From assembly GCA_026914155.1 (NCBI GenBank), contig JAPPGH010000062.1, positions 1-64,000 of the forward strand: a DNA stretch of 64,000 nt. Direction: 5' to 3'. A program made the position numbers and the translations under genes. This document shows positions 1 through 10,717 of this stretch, piece after piece. Origin of the DNA: Candidatus Palauibacter rhopaloidicola. GTDB taxonomy: Bacteria; Gemmatimonadota; Gemmatimonadetes; Palauibacterales; Palauibacteraceae. The notes beneath the pieces are model-generated. The model was not told where the DNA came from. It searched no databases and was given only the letters and a program-made list of their open reading frames with translations. Each line of letters starts with the position of its first letter. Positions within the stretch are counted from its first letter, which is position 1.

Positions 1-857
1 TTTCGTGGGCTGCGTCTTTTTTTTATAAGAGCCGGGGGGGGGGGGCCCCACGGGCGGTCGAGCACGAAGGCCGGCCGGGGCGGCGGGCCCGGCGCACCGG
101 ACGCGGCCGGGCCGCCCGCAGGCGCCGCCGCGAGCGCGTGGAGGGCACGGTATCGCGCGTACGTCTCCGCCGGGTCGGACCCGGCCAGGATCCAGTCGAC
201 GTTGAGCGCGCTCGTCCACGCCCACGTCCGCAGCACGGCCCGGCGGCGGTCGGCCTCGTCTCCCGCCAGCACGGCGGCCCACTCCGCCTCCGATGGCGGT
301 GCGGCCACGGCTCTCCGCGCGGACGACGGCGACACGTACGGCGCCCCGCGACGCAGCGAGCGGTCGCCCGCATCTCTCGCGAGCAGCGCCGCTTCGATGC
401 GCCAGGCCGGGGGGTAATCGGCGGCGGGCTCCGCCGTGTCGGATTCCGCCGGATCGGGCCCTGCGTCGCCGGACTCCGCTCGTCGGCAGTGCACGGCGTT
501 CCGCTGGCGGGTCGGGAGTTCGATCGCCAACATCTCCCACGGTCGCCCCGCCCGGTCGCCGAACGTCAGGAGCAGGGCGCGCTCGTCCGCCGGCGCCCGC
601 GCGTCCACGAGCGACAGGCGTCCGACCCGCAGCGCCTTCCCCTCCACCCCCGAGGCCGGCGCATCGGCCCCGAGTTCGAGGATGTACCCGTGCAGCGGGT
701 GCAGCATCGCGACGAGCCGCGACCCGTCCTCGAAGGCGAGTTCCACGGCGCGCCGCCCCGATGCCATGCGGAGGCCGGCGATACGGACGCCCCGCCAGCG
801 GTCGAGGATCTCGCGGGCGAGGGCACGGGCGAGGAGGGAGTCGTATCGGATGGCCAT
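1..857 (-). CDS. NFACT-type (Rqc2/RqcH-like) protein, N-terminal part, runs off the window
   Basis: An open minus-strand frame runs from an ATG at 857 to the window edge (about 285 codons, no stop), beginning MAIRYDSLLARALAREILDR. Helical segments followed by a strand-rich part with FEDGSRLVAMLHPLHGYILE resemble the N-terminal domain of NFACT/fibronectin-binding-like proteins, whose full-length members (about 500-570 residues) add a helical coiled coil and an RNA-binding NFACT-R domain and act in ribosome-associated quality control. The rest would lie outside the window, so those domains cannot be checked. It is divergent from the HD gene at 919, and the two starts are only about 60 bases apart. 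The last ~15 codons pass through the suspicious homopolymer edge and should not be trusted. The family call is from recalled sequence style. Confidence 0.5.
   Translation of the reverse strand, partial: MAIRYDSLLARALAREILDRWRGVRIAGLRMASGRRAVELAFEDGSRLVAMLHPLHGYILELGADAPASGVEGKALRVGRLSLVDARAPADERALLLTFGDRAGRPWEMLAIELPTRQRNAVHCRRAESGDAGPDPAESDTAEPAADYPPAWRIEAALLARDAGDRSLRRGAPYVSPSSARRAVAAPPSEAEWAAVLAGDEADRRRAVLRTWAWTSALNVDWILAGSDPAETYARYRALHALAAAPAGGPAASGAPGPPPRPAFVLDRPWGPPPPALIKKRRSPR
17..45. repeat. homopolymer runs at contig edge
   Basis: Eight T residues (17-24) and, after a short spacer, twelve G residues (34-45). Nothing like this occurs elsewhere in the window. The reading frame of the minus-strand gene passing through it becomes atypical (poly-Pro, then Lys-Lys-Arg-Arg), so the first ~45 bases are probably assembly or sequencing noise rather than biology. 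Confidence 0.6.
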
Positions 858-918
858 TGCAGGTATATTCGGGGCCCCGCGCGATCCCGACAAACTCCGC
901 CACCGAGACGAACCTCAC

Positions 919-1500
919 GTGGACAACCTGCACCCGATCATCCACGCGGCCGGCGCCGAAGGATGCCCCCCCGACTGGGCCGTCATGAGCCCCGCGCGCA
1001 TCCGCCACGCCGGGAGGGTCGGCAAGCTGATGGGCGAATGGGCCGAAGCCCTCGGACGCGACGCGGCGACGCGGATCCGCTGGCGCGCGGCGGGCCTGCT
1101 TCACGACGCGCTCAAGGAAGCAGGCGTGGAAGCCCTGCGTCCTCTCGTTGACGGGACGGAAAAGTGGCCCGACCCGCTCCTCCACGGTCCCGCCTGCGCG
1201 AACCGGCTGCGCGCGGCCGGCGTCGATGACGAGCCGCTCCTCCGAGCCATCACCTTCCACACCACCGGACACCGGGATCTCGGCGCCATCGGGCAGGCCC
1301 TCTACATGGCCGATTTCCTGGAGCCGGGGCGCCCCGCTTCGGCCGAGGAGCGCGCCGGCCTGCGCCGCCGCATGCCGGACGACTGGCACGCCGTCCTGGT
1401 CGACGTCGCGACCGCGAAGATCGGCGTCCTCATCGACGCGCTGATCCCCGTCTCCCCCGCCACCGCCGGGTTCTGGGAGGCGATCACCGCCCCGCGCTGA
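919..1500 (+). CDS. YqeK-like HD-domain hydrolase
   Basis: A 193-residue protein starting at GTG 919 (MDNLHPIIHAAG). An ATG at 850 in the same frame would overlap the divergent gene start, and an ATG at 985 would cut into the conserved helix. The AAGLLHDALKE segment carries the paired His-Asp of HD-domain metal-dependent phosphohydrolases, and a downstream ITFHTTGH plus YMADFLEPG matches the YqeK layout. YqeK proteins cleave diadenosine tetraphosphate symmetrically. In many bacteria yqeK sits near nadD or rsfS, which are not seen here. The gene is followed by a LytR_C protein on the same strand, which is a common neighbour. The exact substrate is inferred. Confidence 0.7.
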   Translation: MDNLHPIIHAAGAEGCPPDWAVMSPARIRHAGRVGKLMGEWAEALGRDAATRIRWRAAGLLHDALKEAGVEALRPLVDGTEKWPDPLLHGPACANRLRAAGVDDEPLLRAITFHTTGHRDLGAIGQALYMADFLEPGRPASAEERAGLRRRMPDDWHAVLVDVATAKIGVLIDALIPVSPATAGFWEAITAPR

Positions 1501-1509
1501 CGGCCCGTT

Positions 1510-1526
1510 TTTCGCAAATCGCGAAA
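1510..1526 (+). promoter_or_regulatory. inverted repeat TTTCGC-AAATC-GCGAAA upstream of the LytR_C gene
   Basis: A six-base-arm dyad lies in the 139-base gap between the HD gene and the LytR_C gene. TTCGCA (1511-1516) followed 17 bases later by TTAGAT could be a -35/-10 pair overlapping the dyad. Alternatively it is a weak hairpin after the HD stop codon. The sequence alone cannot decide between these. Confidence 0.3.
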
Positions 1527-1639
1527 TGGTTGATTAGATTGCCGGGGACGGCAGGATGCAGGATGGTGCACGATGGTGTGGGGGGTGGCGGCCGAGCACG
1601 GTCTACGGGCGGACGGGAGGACGACGGGAGGCGACTAAA

Positions 1640-2236
1640 GTGCTTTCGAGGTCCAGACGGCGGTCCAGGCGGGAAACCCGACGAGGTGCCGAGGGTCGTG
1701 CCCGCTATCGCAGGCGACAGGGCGCCTTCCATCGAGTGGCTTCCGCGTTCCGGGGACTGATCACGACGGCGATCCTCATCGGCGCCGGCGCCTTCATCGG
1801 TCTCTTCTGGGAGGAATGGAAAGTCGTGCGACTCGCGGTGCTCGCCGGCGCCGGACCCGTACCGGCCGCGACCGCGGCGGGCGCGGGGGAGGAGGGTTCC
1901 GCGACGGACGAGATTCCCGCGCGGGGCGACCTGACGGATCGGATCAAGGTCGAAGTCCTCAACGGGGCCGGCGAGAGGGGGCTCGCGCGTCAGTTCGCCG
2001 ACCGACTCCGGCTCCTCGGCTTCGACGTCGTCGCGACCGGTAACGCCGAGCACTTCGACCACGAAATCACGCACGTCCTGGATCGGTCGGGCCGCCTCGG
2101 CGCCGCGCTCACCGTTGCCCGCGAGCTGAGTACGGACTCGCTGGCCGTCGCCATCGATCCCGAGCTCTACCTCGATGCGAGCGTGGTGGTGGGGAGCGAC
2201 TGGGCGGGCCTGCTCGTCAACCTCGGAAAGGACTGA
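1640..2236 (+). CDS. LytR_C domain membrane protein
   Basis: A protein of about 198 residues. The start is set at GTG 1640 because GGGAGG lies about seven bases upstream; the same frame is open back to 1556 but that stretch is basic low-complexity sequence. A very arginine-rich cytoplasmic N-terminus leads into one membrane span (about residues 35-55, GLITTAILIGAGAFIGLFW). After a linker comes a C-terminal domain (about 95-195) beginning IKVEVLNGAGERGLARQFAD and containing GFDVVATGNAEHFDHE, which matches the LytR C-terminal fold. Such proteins act at the cell envelope, often with LCP-family wall ligases, but no LCP domain is present. The precise role is unknown. Confidence 0.7.
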   Translation: MLSRSRRRSRRETRRGAEGRARYRRRQGAFHRVASAFRGLITTAILIGAGAFIGLFWEEWKVVRLAVLAGAGPVPAATAAGAGEEGSATDEIPARGDLTDRIKVEVLNGAGERGLARQFADRLRLLGFDVVATGNAEHFDHEITHVLDRSGRLGAALTVARELSTDSLAVAIDPELYLDASVVVGSDWAGLLVNLGKD

Positions 2237-2262
2237 GCGGCACCAGCTTTCCCCCGCAGCCG

Positions 2263-3333
2263 CTAGCTTTCCCGCGACAGGCGCAGCTGCCCGCAGGCGG
2301 CGTCGATGTCCCGTCCCCGCGGTCTCCTCACCGCATTGCCCACTCCGCGCGCGGCGAGCGCCTCCGAAAAACGCGCGATCCCCTCGGCGGAACTCGGACC
2401 CCACTCCGGACGCGACGGAATCGGGTTGAAGGGGATGAGATTCACGAAGCAGATGAGCCCCCGCGCCAGCCTCGCCAGCGGCTCCGCCAGCGCCGGGTCG
2501 TCGTTCACCCCCCGGATGAGCGTGTACTCGAAGCTGATGCGCCGGTTCTTGTAGCTCTGGTACGTGCGCAGGGCGTCGAACAGCTCCGGCAGCGGGTAGC
2601 GCTTCTCGATCGGCATCAGCCGCAGCCGCAGTTCGTGGGACGGCGCGTGCAGCGAGACGGCGAGTTCGAACGGCTCCGGACGCCGCGCGAGTTCCAGGAT
2701 CCCCGGGATGAGACCGACGGTCGACACGGTGATCCGCCGCGCCCCGAGACCGAACCCTCCGTGCAGCGACGCGAGCGACCCGATGACCCCGTCGAGGTTC
2801 GCCAGCGGTTCTCCCATCCCCATATACACGACGTTCGAGATCGGGCCGGCCGCCGGCCGCCCCATCTCCTCGCGCGCGACGCGCAGGGAGTCGCGGTACT
2901 GCGCCACGATCTCGGCCGCCCTCAACTGGCGCCGGAACCCGAAGTCGCCGGTGGCGCAGAAGCGGCACGCGAGCGCGCAGCCGGCCTGCGACGAGAGACA
3001 GAGCGTGAGGCGGTTGCGCGTCGGGATGAGGACGGACTCGACCCTCTCGCCGTCGTCCAGCCGCCACAGGTGCTTCACCGTCCCGTCCCTCGAGCGGGCG
3101 ACGTAGTCCGGTTCGATCGGGGTGAGCGAAAAGACCGCGTCCAGCGCCTCCCGGAGGCCGGCCGGGAGGTTCGTCATCTCGTCGAAGGAACGCGCGCCCC
3201 GCTCCCAGACCCACTCCTCGACCTGCCGCGCCCGGTACGCCGGCTCTCCGCGCGCCGCAAAGAACGCCGCCAGCCGCTCCCGTCCGCCGTCTCCCGGCTC
3301 CGCGAGCAGTTCCGCTCGTGTGCTCTCCGTCAT
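2263..3333 (-). CDS. rlmN: 23S rRNA (adenine2503-C2)/tRNA (adenine37-C2)-methyltransferase, radical SAM
   Basis: A 356-residue protein of normal family length. Residues C119, C123 and C126 in GCALACRFCATG form the CxxxCxxC that binds the radical-SAM 4Fe-4S cluster. The conserved tail ...RGRDIDAACGQLRL contains the C-terminal cysteine that is methylated during catalysis. GEPLANLDGV and ISFEYTLIRGVND are further family signatures. RlmN methylates C2 of A2503 in 23S rRNA and A37 in some tRNAs and supports decoding accuracy. It is divergent from aspS, whose promoter-like sequence lies in the gap after its start. Confidence 0.95.
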   Translation of the reverse strand: MTESTRAELLAEPGDGGRERLAAFFAARGEPAYRARQVEEWVWERGARSFDEMTNLPAGLREALDAVFSLTPIEPDYVARSRDGTVKHLWRLDDGERVESVLIPTRNRLTLCLSSQAGCALACRFCATGDFGFRRQLRAAEIVAQYRDSLRVAREEMGRPAAGPISNVVYMGMGEPLANLDGVIGSLASLHGGFGLGARRITVSTVGLIPGILELARRPEPFELAVSLHAPSHELRLRLMPIEKRYPLPELFDALRTYQSYKNRRISFEYTLIRGVNDDPALAEPLARLARGLICFVNLIPFNPIPSRPEWGPSSAEGIARFSEALAARGVGNAVRRPRGRDIDAACGQLRLSRES

Positions 3334-3357
3334 CCCCCGCTTCCTGGTCCCCGCTTC

Positions 3358-3387
3358 TTGCTGGCGTCGCCGAAAATCGGCTATCTT
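3358..3387 (+). promoter_or_regulatory. promoter-like element for aspS
   Basis: TTGCTG (3358-3363), an 18-base spacer and TATCTT (3382-3387, in TATCTTTC). It lies downstream of the only upstream GTG (3318) and so argues for a later aspS start. The -10 also resembles the TAnnTTTG-type element seen at 28331. Confidence 0.45.
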
Positions 3388-3506
3388 TCGCAGCGTTCCG
3401 CACTTCTCGGGACCGATTCCGAACCGATTCCCTGGCGCCGCGAGTTCTCCTGACCAAACTATCGCTACCGACCGAACAGCGTGAGCCGGCCTCCCTCGAG
3501 ACCGCC

Positions 3507-5281
3507 TTGCGCGACGCCGGCTGCGGGCAGGTCGAGGCCTCGTGGTCCGGACGCGAAGTCCGGGTCATCGGGTGGGTACACCGTCGTCGCGACCTCGGAG
3601 GACTCTTCTTCGTCGACCTGCGCGACCGGACCGGCCTGCTCCAGCTCTCCTTCGGCCCGGAGTGGTCCGACGCCGCCGGCCTCCAACTCGTGACGGAGCT
3701 GAACCCGGAGGATGTCGTGCAGGCGACGGGCGTCGTCGCGCCGCGTCCCGAACCCAACCCGGACATGCTCACGGGCGAGATCGAGATTCGGGTGTCGAGT
3801 CTGCGGCGGGTGTCCGTCTCCGACCCGCTCCCCATCCTCGTGTATCAGCCCCCGGACGAAGAACTGCCCTCGGAGGAGCTTCGCCTCAGGCACAGGATCC
3901 TCGACCTGCGCCGTCCCGAGATGCAGCGCAACCTGAGGCTCCGCCACGTGGCGACGAACGCGGTGCGCGCCTCGCTCACCGAGCAGGGGTTCGTCGAGAT
4001 CGAGACCCCGCTCCTCACGCGGCAGACGCCGGAGGGGGCGCGGGACTATCTCGTCCCCAGCAGGGTCCACCAGGGCCGATTCTTCGCCCTCCCGCAGTCG
4101 CCGCAACTCTACAAGCAGCTTCTCATGTGCGGCGGCTTCGACCGCTACTTCCAGATCGCGAAGTGTCTCCGGGACGAAGACCTGCGGGCGGACCGCCAGC
4201 CGGAGTTCACACAGATCGACGTGGAAATGGCGTTCGTCGAGCAGGATGACGTTTTCCGGGCCGCGGAGAAGATGTTCGCGCGCATCTGGCGGGACGGCCT
4301 CGATCGGGATCTTCCCGTGCCCTTCCGCCGCCTCCCCCACGCCGAGGCGAAGGAGCGCTACGGCACGGACAAGCCGGACCTCCGCATCCCCTGGGAGCTG
4401 CGGGACTTCACGGACGCGCTCACCGGCATCGGGTTCGGCATCTTCGACGGCGCCGCGCGGGCCGGCGGACGCGTGCGGGGGCTCGTCCTGCCGGGCGGCG
4501 CGGCGCTCTCCCGCTCGCGCATCGCCCACTACGACAAGCTCGCGCAGGAGGCCGGCGCGAAGGGCGCCCTGTGGCTCAAGCGCACCGCGGACGGCTGGTC
4601 CGGTCCGCCCGCGAAGCTCGTCGGCGAGGAGGTCGCGGGTACGCTCGAGGCGGAGTTCGGGGTGGCGGAGGGCGATCTCGTCTTCTTCGTCGCCGGCCGC
4701 GACGCGGAGAGTTCGCCCGCCCTCGACCGGCTGCGGCGCGCGGCGGCCCGGGAACTCGGCGCCGCGGACGAGAGCGGGGAAGAGTGGCTCTGGATCACGG
4801 AGTTCCCCCTCTACGAGCGGGATCCCGACACCGGCCTTCCCGTGCCGGCGCAGCACGCCTTCACGATGCCGGCGGACCCGGACCCCGAGCGCCTGCGCGA
4901 AGATCCGCTCTCCGTGAACGCGGTCGCGTACGACATCGTCTACAACGGGATCGAGTTCGCCAGCGGGAGCATCCGCTGCCACCTGCCCGAGGTTCAGCGC
5001 GCCATCCTCGAGGCGACGGGGCTCACGCCCGAGCAGGTCGAGACGCGCTTCGGCTTCCTGCTCGAGGCGTTCCGCTACGGCGTGCCGCCGCACGGCGGGT
5101 TCGCGGTCGGCATGGACCGCGTGGTGGCCGAGATGGCCGGCTGCGCGTCGATCCGGGACGTCATCGCGTTTCCGAAGACGGCCGCGGCCCGGGGCCTGCT
5201 CGAGCGGTCGCCGTCGTCCGTGACGCCGGCCGAACTCGACGAACTCGGGATCTCCGTGACCGGCGAAGCCGGGAACGGCGC

Positions 5282-5285
<4 letters not shown>
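3507..5285 (+). CDS. aspS: aspartyl-tRNA synthetase
   Basis: A class II synthetase of 592 residues from TTG 3507, close to the 590 of bacterial AspRS. The frame is also open from GTG 3318, but that would add about 63 untypical residues and start ahead of the promoter-like element. The OB-fold anticodon-binding domain opens with VIGWVHRRRDLGGLFFVDLR. Class II motif 2 is CLRDEDLRADRQPEFTQID. The bacterial-type GAD insertion lies in the middle, and motif 3 is GGFAVGMDRVV near the C-terminus. It charges tRNA-Asp with aspartate, and if tRNA-Asn amidation is used in this organism it may also charge tRNA-Asn. Its last four bases overlap the phoH start (GTGA), so the two are probably translated together. 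Confidence 0.95.
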
Positions 5286-6249
<964 letters not shown>

Positions 6250-6253
<4 letters not shown>

Positions 6254-8745
6254 GTTTCTTCGGCCGCGTCCGAGACTACCTGCGCCCCGTGAACCGGCCG
6301 CCGGCCGGCGGCCGCCGGGACGCGTGGGTCCACCACGGATTCCGGGCCGGGATGGTCGCCGTCATCGCCCTCGCCGTCCCCCTGATGTTCCCGCAGAGCA
6401 CGCCGGGCGGGTTCGACGGCATCGACCCCGGCAGCGTCGCCCGGCAGACGATCAACGCGGACTTCGACTTCGACGTGCCCAAGGACCCGGACCGCCTCCG
6501 GGAGCAGCAGGACGACGCGGAGGCCGGCGTGACGCCGAGGCTGCGCTTCGAACCCGCGCGCGCGGACAGCAGCGCCGAGCGCGTGAACGCCTTCGTCGCA
6601 CAGCTCGACTCGGTCATCCCCGCGGCGGAGGCGCGGGTCGCGGAGGAGGGACTCCCGGCCGCGGCCGGCGCCGCGTTCGTCCGCGACGAAGTCCGGCAGG
6701 TCGCGGGCGGGATCGGGATCGACCTCACGGCCGAGGGGGTGATCGACTCGCTCCAGGTCGACTACCTCCTCGATGGGGAGTCGCGCGGCCAGCTCCGCGA
6801 CGAACTCGAGACGGTCTTCGAGGGACTGCGCGAGGGCGTGATCCGCGAGAGCGAACTCGCGGACATCAGCGCCGCGAACGTCGTCGTGCGCGAGGGATCT
6901 TCCGGCGACGACCGCGTGCGTGCCGTCGGGGATCTCCTCCGGCTCGGCGACTTCACGCGGGCGGCCCGGGAGGGGGTGGGAGACCGGCTGCCGCCCGGGG
7001 GCGCGGCGCTCTTCCAGCAACTCCTCCTCATGGGGCAGCCGACGCTGCGCATCGACCAGGACGCGACCCGGCAGGCGCGCGAGCAGGCCCGCGCCGCGAT
7101 CCCCCAGGTCGAGGGCTTCGTGCTCGAGGGAGAGCGCATCATCACCGAGAATACGGTGGTGACGGAGGAGGAATACCGCCGGCTCCTCGCCTACCAGGCC
7201 CAGATCCTGGAGCGTGGAGGGGCGCGCACGACCTCGGACTTCCTCCGCAACATGGGCATGGTCCTCCTCGTCGTGAGCATGCTCGGGATTCTCGTCTTCG
7301 CGACGTTCCGCTTTCGCCGCGACATCTACGAGAACCTCCCAAGCTTCACCGTCCTGCTCGGGCTCGTCGTCATCGTGATGGCGGCGGCCGGCGCCGTGGC
7401 CGCCACGCAGGGGTCGCCCGCGCTCGTGCCGGTCGCGCTGGCCGGCCTCCTCGCGGCGGCGCTGTTCGACAGCCTGCTCGGCCTCGTCGTCGTCTCGACG
7501 ATCACGGGGATCCTCATGGGCCAGCCGCACTTCTCGGGGCTTGCGGCCCCCATGGTGACCGTGGCGGGCGGGGTCACGGCGGCCTTCGCGGTCCACACGA
7601 TCCGCACGCGTTCGCAGAGCTGGGTCCTCGTCATGCTGATCACCGCGGCCTACGTGGGGGCCGGCCTCCTGCTCGTCCTCACGGGCCACTACGCGCTGGG
7701 CGAGATGGGGTCGACGGCGGCGCTCGGGTTCCTCAACGCCACCGTGTGCGTGGGACTCGGCGTCGGCATCGGCCTCCCGCTGCTCGAGACCTTCACCGGG
7801 CGGACGACGGAGGCGTCGCTGCTCGAACTCTCCGACATGAACCGGCCGCTCCTGAGGCGGCTGGCGCGCGAGGCGCCCGGCACGTACGCCCACTCGATCA
7901 ACGTGGCGAACCTCGTCGAGGCGGCGTGCGAGGCGATCGGGGCCGACGCCATCCAGGGCCGCGTGGGGGTCTACTACCACGACATCGGGAAGCTCGAGCG
8001 CCCACAGTACTTCATCGAGAACCAGCCCCGGGGGCTGAACCCGCACGACCATCTCACGCCGTGGCAGAGCGCCGAGATCCTGCGCGACCACGTGCGCCTC
8101 GGGCTCGTCATGGCCGAGGAGGCTCGGCTGCCCGAGGTCGTGAAGGACTTCATTCGCGAGCACCACGGGACGCAGTTCATCCGCTACTTCCTCGAGAAGG
8201 CGCGCGCCCGGGAAGGCGTCACGGAAGTGGATCCGAGCGACTTCGCCTACCCCGGCCCGAAGCCGCAGAGCCGGGAGACGGGCGTCGCGATGCTGGCGGA
8301 CGCGGTGGAAGCCGCGTCGCGCGTGCTCTCGAACCCGAGCCCCGAGCGCATCCGGGCGCTCATCGACCGCCTCGTGGAGGACCGGATCGACGCCGGCGAA
8401 CTCGACGACTGCCCGCTCACGTACCGCGACGTCCGCATCGTCAAGCGGGAGTTCGCGCACGTGCTCACGGGGCTCTATCACCACCGCATCGACTACCCGA
8501 AGCCGACGGGGCCCGGCGAGACGCCCGGCGGCCCGGGCGAGGCGGTCGCCGGCGGGGAGGCGGAGAAGCGCGGCGTGGAGGAGGCGGCAGCGACCGCGGG
8601 CGAGAAGGCTGCGTCGGCGCCGATCGACCTCGAGCAGGCGGCGCAGGGCGATACGGGCCCCATCCCCGCCCTCGACTCGCTCCCGGATGCGGACGCGGAG
8701 CCGGCTGCGGAGCCGGAAGGAGTCGCCAGCGGGCGGACGGATTGA
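6250..8745 (+). CDS. PgpH-type 7TM-HD cyclic-di-AMP phosphodiesterase
   Basis: An 831-residue protein that starts at TTG 6250, overlapping the phoH stop by four bases (TTGA). An N-terminal anchor (about residues 36-55) is followed by a 7TMR-HDED extracytoplasmic domain to about 325. Seven hydrophobic segments lie between about 335 and 520. The cytoplasmic HD domain carries H577-D578-I579-G580 in YYHDIGKLERPQYF and a second histidine pair in EHHGTQFI. The last ~85 residues are acidic, low in complexity and not conserved. PgpH homologues hydrolyse c-di-AMP. No diadenylate cyclase is in the window, so the signal molecule is inferred. Confidence 0.88.
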
Positions 8746-9260
8746 CTGAAGCCGTGCCGCCCGAGGTCCGCATCGACTTTCCCACCGGCGAGGACGGGGG
8801 TTGGCGGGGTCCCTCCGAGGCCGAGTTGAAGGCGGCCGCGCGGGCGGCACTTCGCGCGGGGCGCGCAGGTCGGGCCCCGGAGGCGGGCGTGGGCGACGCC
8901 GCGGGCGAAGGCGCCGAGCTTTCCGTCACTTTTCTCCCGGCGGAAGCCATGCGCGCCCTGAACCGGGACTACCACGGGGTCGACGATCTCACGGACGACC
9001 TCACGGACGTGCTCGCGTTCGGGCTCGGAGAAGACCCGCTCGTCGGCGACATCTACATCTCTCCGGACGCCGCCGAGGCTTCGGCGGGCGAGCTGGGGCT
9101 CGATCCGCGCGAGGAAATCCTGCGCCTTCTCATCCACGGCGTCCTCCACCTGCTCGGGTACGACCATCCGGAGGGCGAGGCGCGCTATGCCTCGCCGATG
9201 TTCGAACTGCAGGAGCGGCTGCTCTCGCGCCTGCTGGCCGAGTTTCGTGGCCGCGCGTAG
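8742..9260 (+). CDS. ybeY: endoribonuclease / rRNA maturation factor YbeY
   Basis: About 172 residues from TTG 8742, repeating the TTGA overlap used by the gene before; a GTG at 8754 is an alternative. The zinc motif HGVLHLLGYDH is complete, preceded by FLPAEAMRALNRDYHGVDD and TDVLAF, which are typical of the family. YbeY is a single-strand-specific endoribonuclease needed for 16S rRNA 3'-end maturation and 70S quality control. Its co-occurrence with phoH in one translationally coupled run supports a shared RNA-processing role. Confidence 0.93.
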   Translation: MTEAVPPEVRIDFPTGEDGGWRGPSEAELKAAARAALRAGRAGRAPEAGVGDAAGEGAELSVTFLPAEAMRALNRDYHGVDDLTDDLTDVLAFGLGEDPLVGDIYISPDAAEASAGELGLDPREEILRLLIHGVLHLLGYDHPEGEARYASPMFELQERLLSRLLAEFRGRA

Positions 9261-9276
9261 CATTCCCCGTCCTCCG

Positions 9277-9294
9277 GGGCCTTCCCGAAGGCCC
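9277..9294 (+). terminator. hairpin between ybeY and mgtE
   Basis: GGGCCTTC (9277-9284), a two-base loop and GAAGGCCC (9287-9294) form a perfect eight-pair stem 17 bases after the ybeY stop. No U-tract follows, so it may be an attenuating or RNA-stabilising hairpin rather than a classical terminator. Confidence 0.4.
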
Positions 9295-9339
9295 TGATCC
9301 GCGAACCGTCCGCCTCCGCGGGCCGGCTTCCGAGCGAGC

Positions 9340-10701
9340 ATGCACGAGCACCTGGAAGAGCAGCGCCAACTCCTGATCGAGGAGGTCCGCGTCCGCCTCG
9401 AGGCCGGCGACGAGGACGCGCTCCTTGCGTTCGTGGAACCGCTGCATCCGAGCGACATGGCGGACGTGCTCGAGCACGTGGAGGAGGCGGAGCGCCTGGC
9501 CCTCCTCCAGCTCATCCCGGCCGCCCTCGCGTCGGACGCCCTCGCCGAGATGGAGGAGGAGGAGAAGCCGGGCGAGCTGCTTGCGAGCATGGAGCCGGAG
9601 CGGATCGCCGAGATCGTCGAGGAACTCGCGGACGACGACGCGGCCGACCTCATCGGCGAACTCGACCCGGAGGAGCGGGCCCGCGTCTTCGAGTCGATGC
9701 CCGACGAGGAAGAGCGGGAAATCCGCGAACTGCTCGAGTATCCGGAGGAGTCCGCGGGCGGGATCATGACCCGCGAGCTGTGCGCGGTGGACTCGGAGGC
9801 GACGGCGGCCGCGGCGATCGAGGAGCTGCGGGCGCAGGCGGAGGAGACCGAGGACCTCTACACCGTGTTCGTCGTCGGGCAGCGGGGGCGGTTGCGCGGC
9901 GTCGTCACGCTGCGGGACCTCGTGCTCGCGGCGCCGGAGACGCGGATCTCCGACCTGCTCGAGGAGCCCCCGGCCGTAGTGTCGGTGGATCTCGACCAGG
10001 AGGAGGTGGGGAGGATCCTGTCCCGCTACAACCTCGCCGCGATCGGGGTCATCGACGACGAGGGCCGGCTGGTGGGGCAGATCACCTTCGATGACGTGAT
10101 CGACGTCGTCGAGGCGGAGGTCACGGAGGACATCCTGCGCTTCGCCGCCGTGTCGGACGAGGAGCAGTTGCGCGGGACGACGCTCGGCGCGATCCGGAGC
10201 CGGCTGCCGTGGCTCGCGGTGAACGCGCTCACGCTGGCGGTCGCCGCGGTCGCGGTGTGGATGTACCGGGGGACGATCGAACAGCTGGCGATCCTCGCGG
10301 CCGTGATGCCGGTGATCGCGGGGCTGGGCGGGAACGCGGGCACGCAGGCGCTGGCAGTCACGATCCGCCGCATCGCGCTCGCCGACGAGCTGCCGGGGGA
10401 GCGCTGGTCCGCCGTGGTCAAGGAACTCGTCGTGGGCCTGGTGAACGGGGTCGTGATCGGGCTGCTCGTGGCGCTCGTCTCGCTGCTGCTCCCGAATACC
10501 GAGGCCATCTTCGGGCTCGTCGTGATGATCGCGACGTGGGCGAACCTCGCCGTGGCCTCCGCGCTGGGCGCGTTCTTCCCGATCCTGCTGGAGCGGTTCG
10601 GCGCGGACCCCGCGGTCGCCTCGTCGGTCTTCGTCACGACGTTCACCGACCTGATCGGGTTCGTGCTGCTGCTGGGGCTCGCGACCCGGTTCCTCCTGTG
10701 A
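9340..10701 (+). CDS. mgtE: magnesium transporter MgtE
   Basis: A 453-residue protein. It has an acidic superhelical N domain (about residues 20-125, with HPSDMADVLEHV and repeated EE/DD runs), two CBS domains (about 130-255, containing ESAGGIMTRELCAV and NLAAIGVIDDEGRLVG), a plug helix and about five membrane segments from 285 onward. The pore helix signature PVIAGLGGNAGTQALAV is intact. MgtE is a gated Mg2+ channel closed by Mg2+ bound between the N, CBS and plug elements. The start codon is ATG 9340, and the gene is separated from ybeY by a hairpin. Confidence 0.95.
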   Translation: MHEHLEEQRQLLIEEVRVRLEAGDEDALLAFVEPLHPSDMADVLEHVEEAERLALLQLIPAALASDALAEMEEEEKPGELLASMEPERIAEIVEELADDDAADLIGELDPEERARVFESMPDEEEREIRELLEYPEESAGGIMTRELCAVDSEATAAAAIEELRAQAEETEDLYTVFVVGQRGRLRGVVTLRDLVLAAPETRISDLLEEPPAVVSVDLDQEEVGRILSRYNLAAIGVIDDEGRLVGQITFDDVIDVVEAEVTEDILRFAAVSDEEQLRGTTLGAIRSRLPWLAVNALTLAVAAVAVWMYRGTIEQLAILAAVMPVIAGLGGNAGTQALAVTIRRIALADELPGERWSAVVKELVVGLVNGVVIGLLVALVSLLLPNTEAIFGLVVMIATWANLAVASALGAFFPILLERFGADPAVASSVFVTTFTDLIGFVLLLGLATRFLL

Positions 10702-10717
10702 CGGCGGGGGGCGCGCG

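Noticed and set aside
1484-3835. A 783-codon minus-strand open frame spanning the LytR_C and rlmN genes
   Set aside because: It crosses three real genes in other frames and has no recognisable domain; rlmN is in a different minus frame.
3465-5093. A 542-codon open frame antisense to aspS
   Set aside because: Low-complexity Arg/Glu/Pro composition; aspS motifs are intact on the plus strand.
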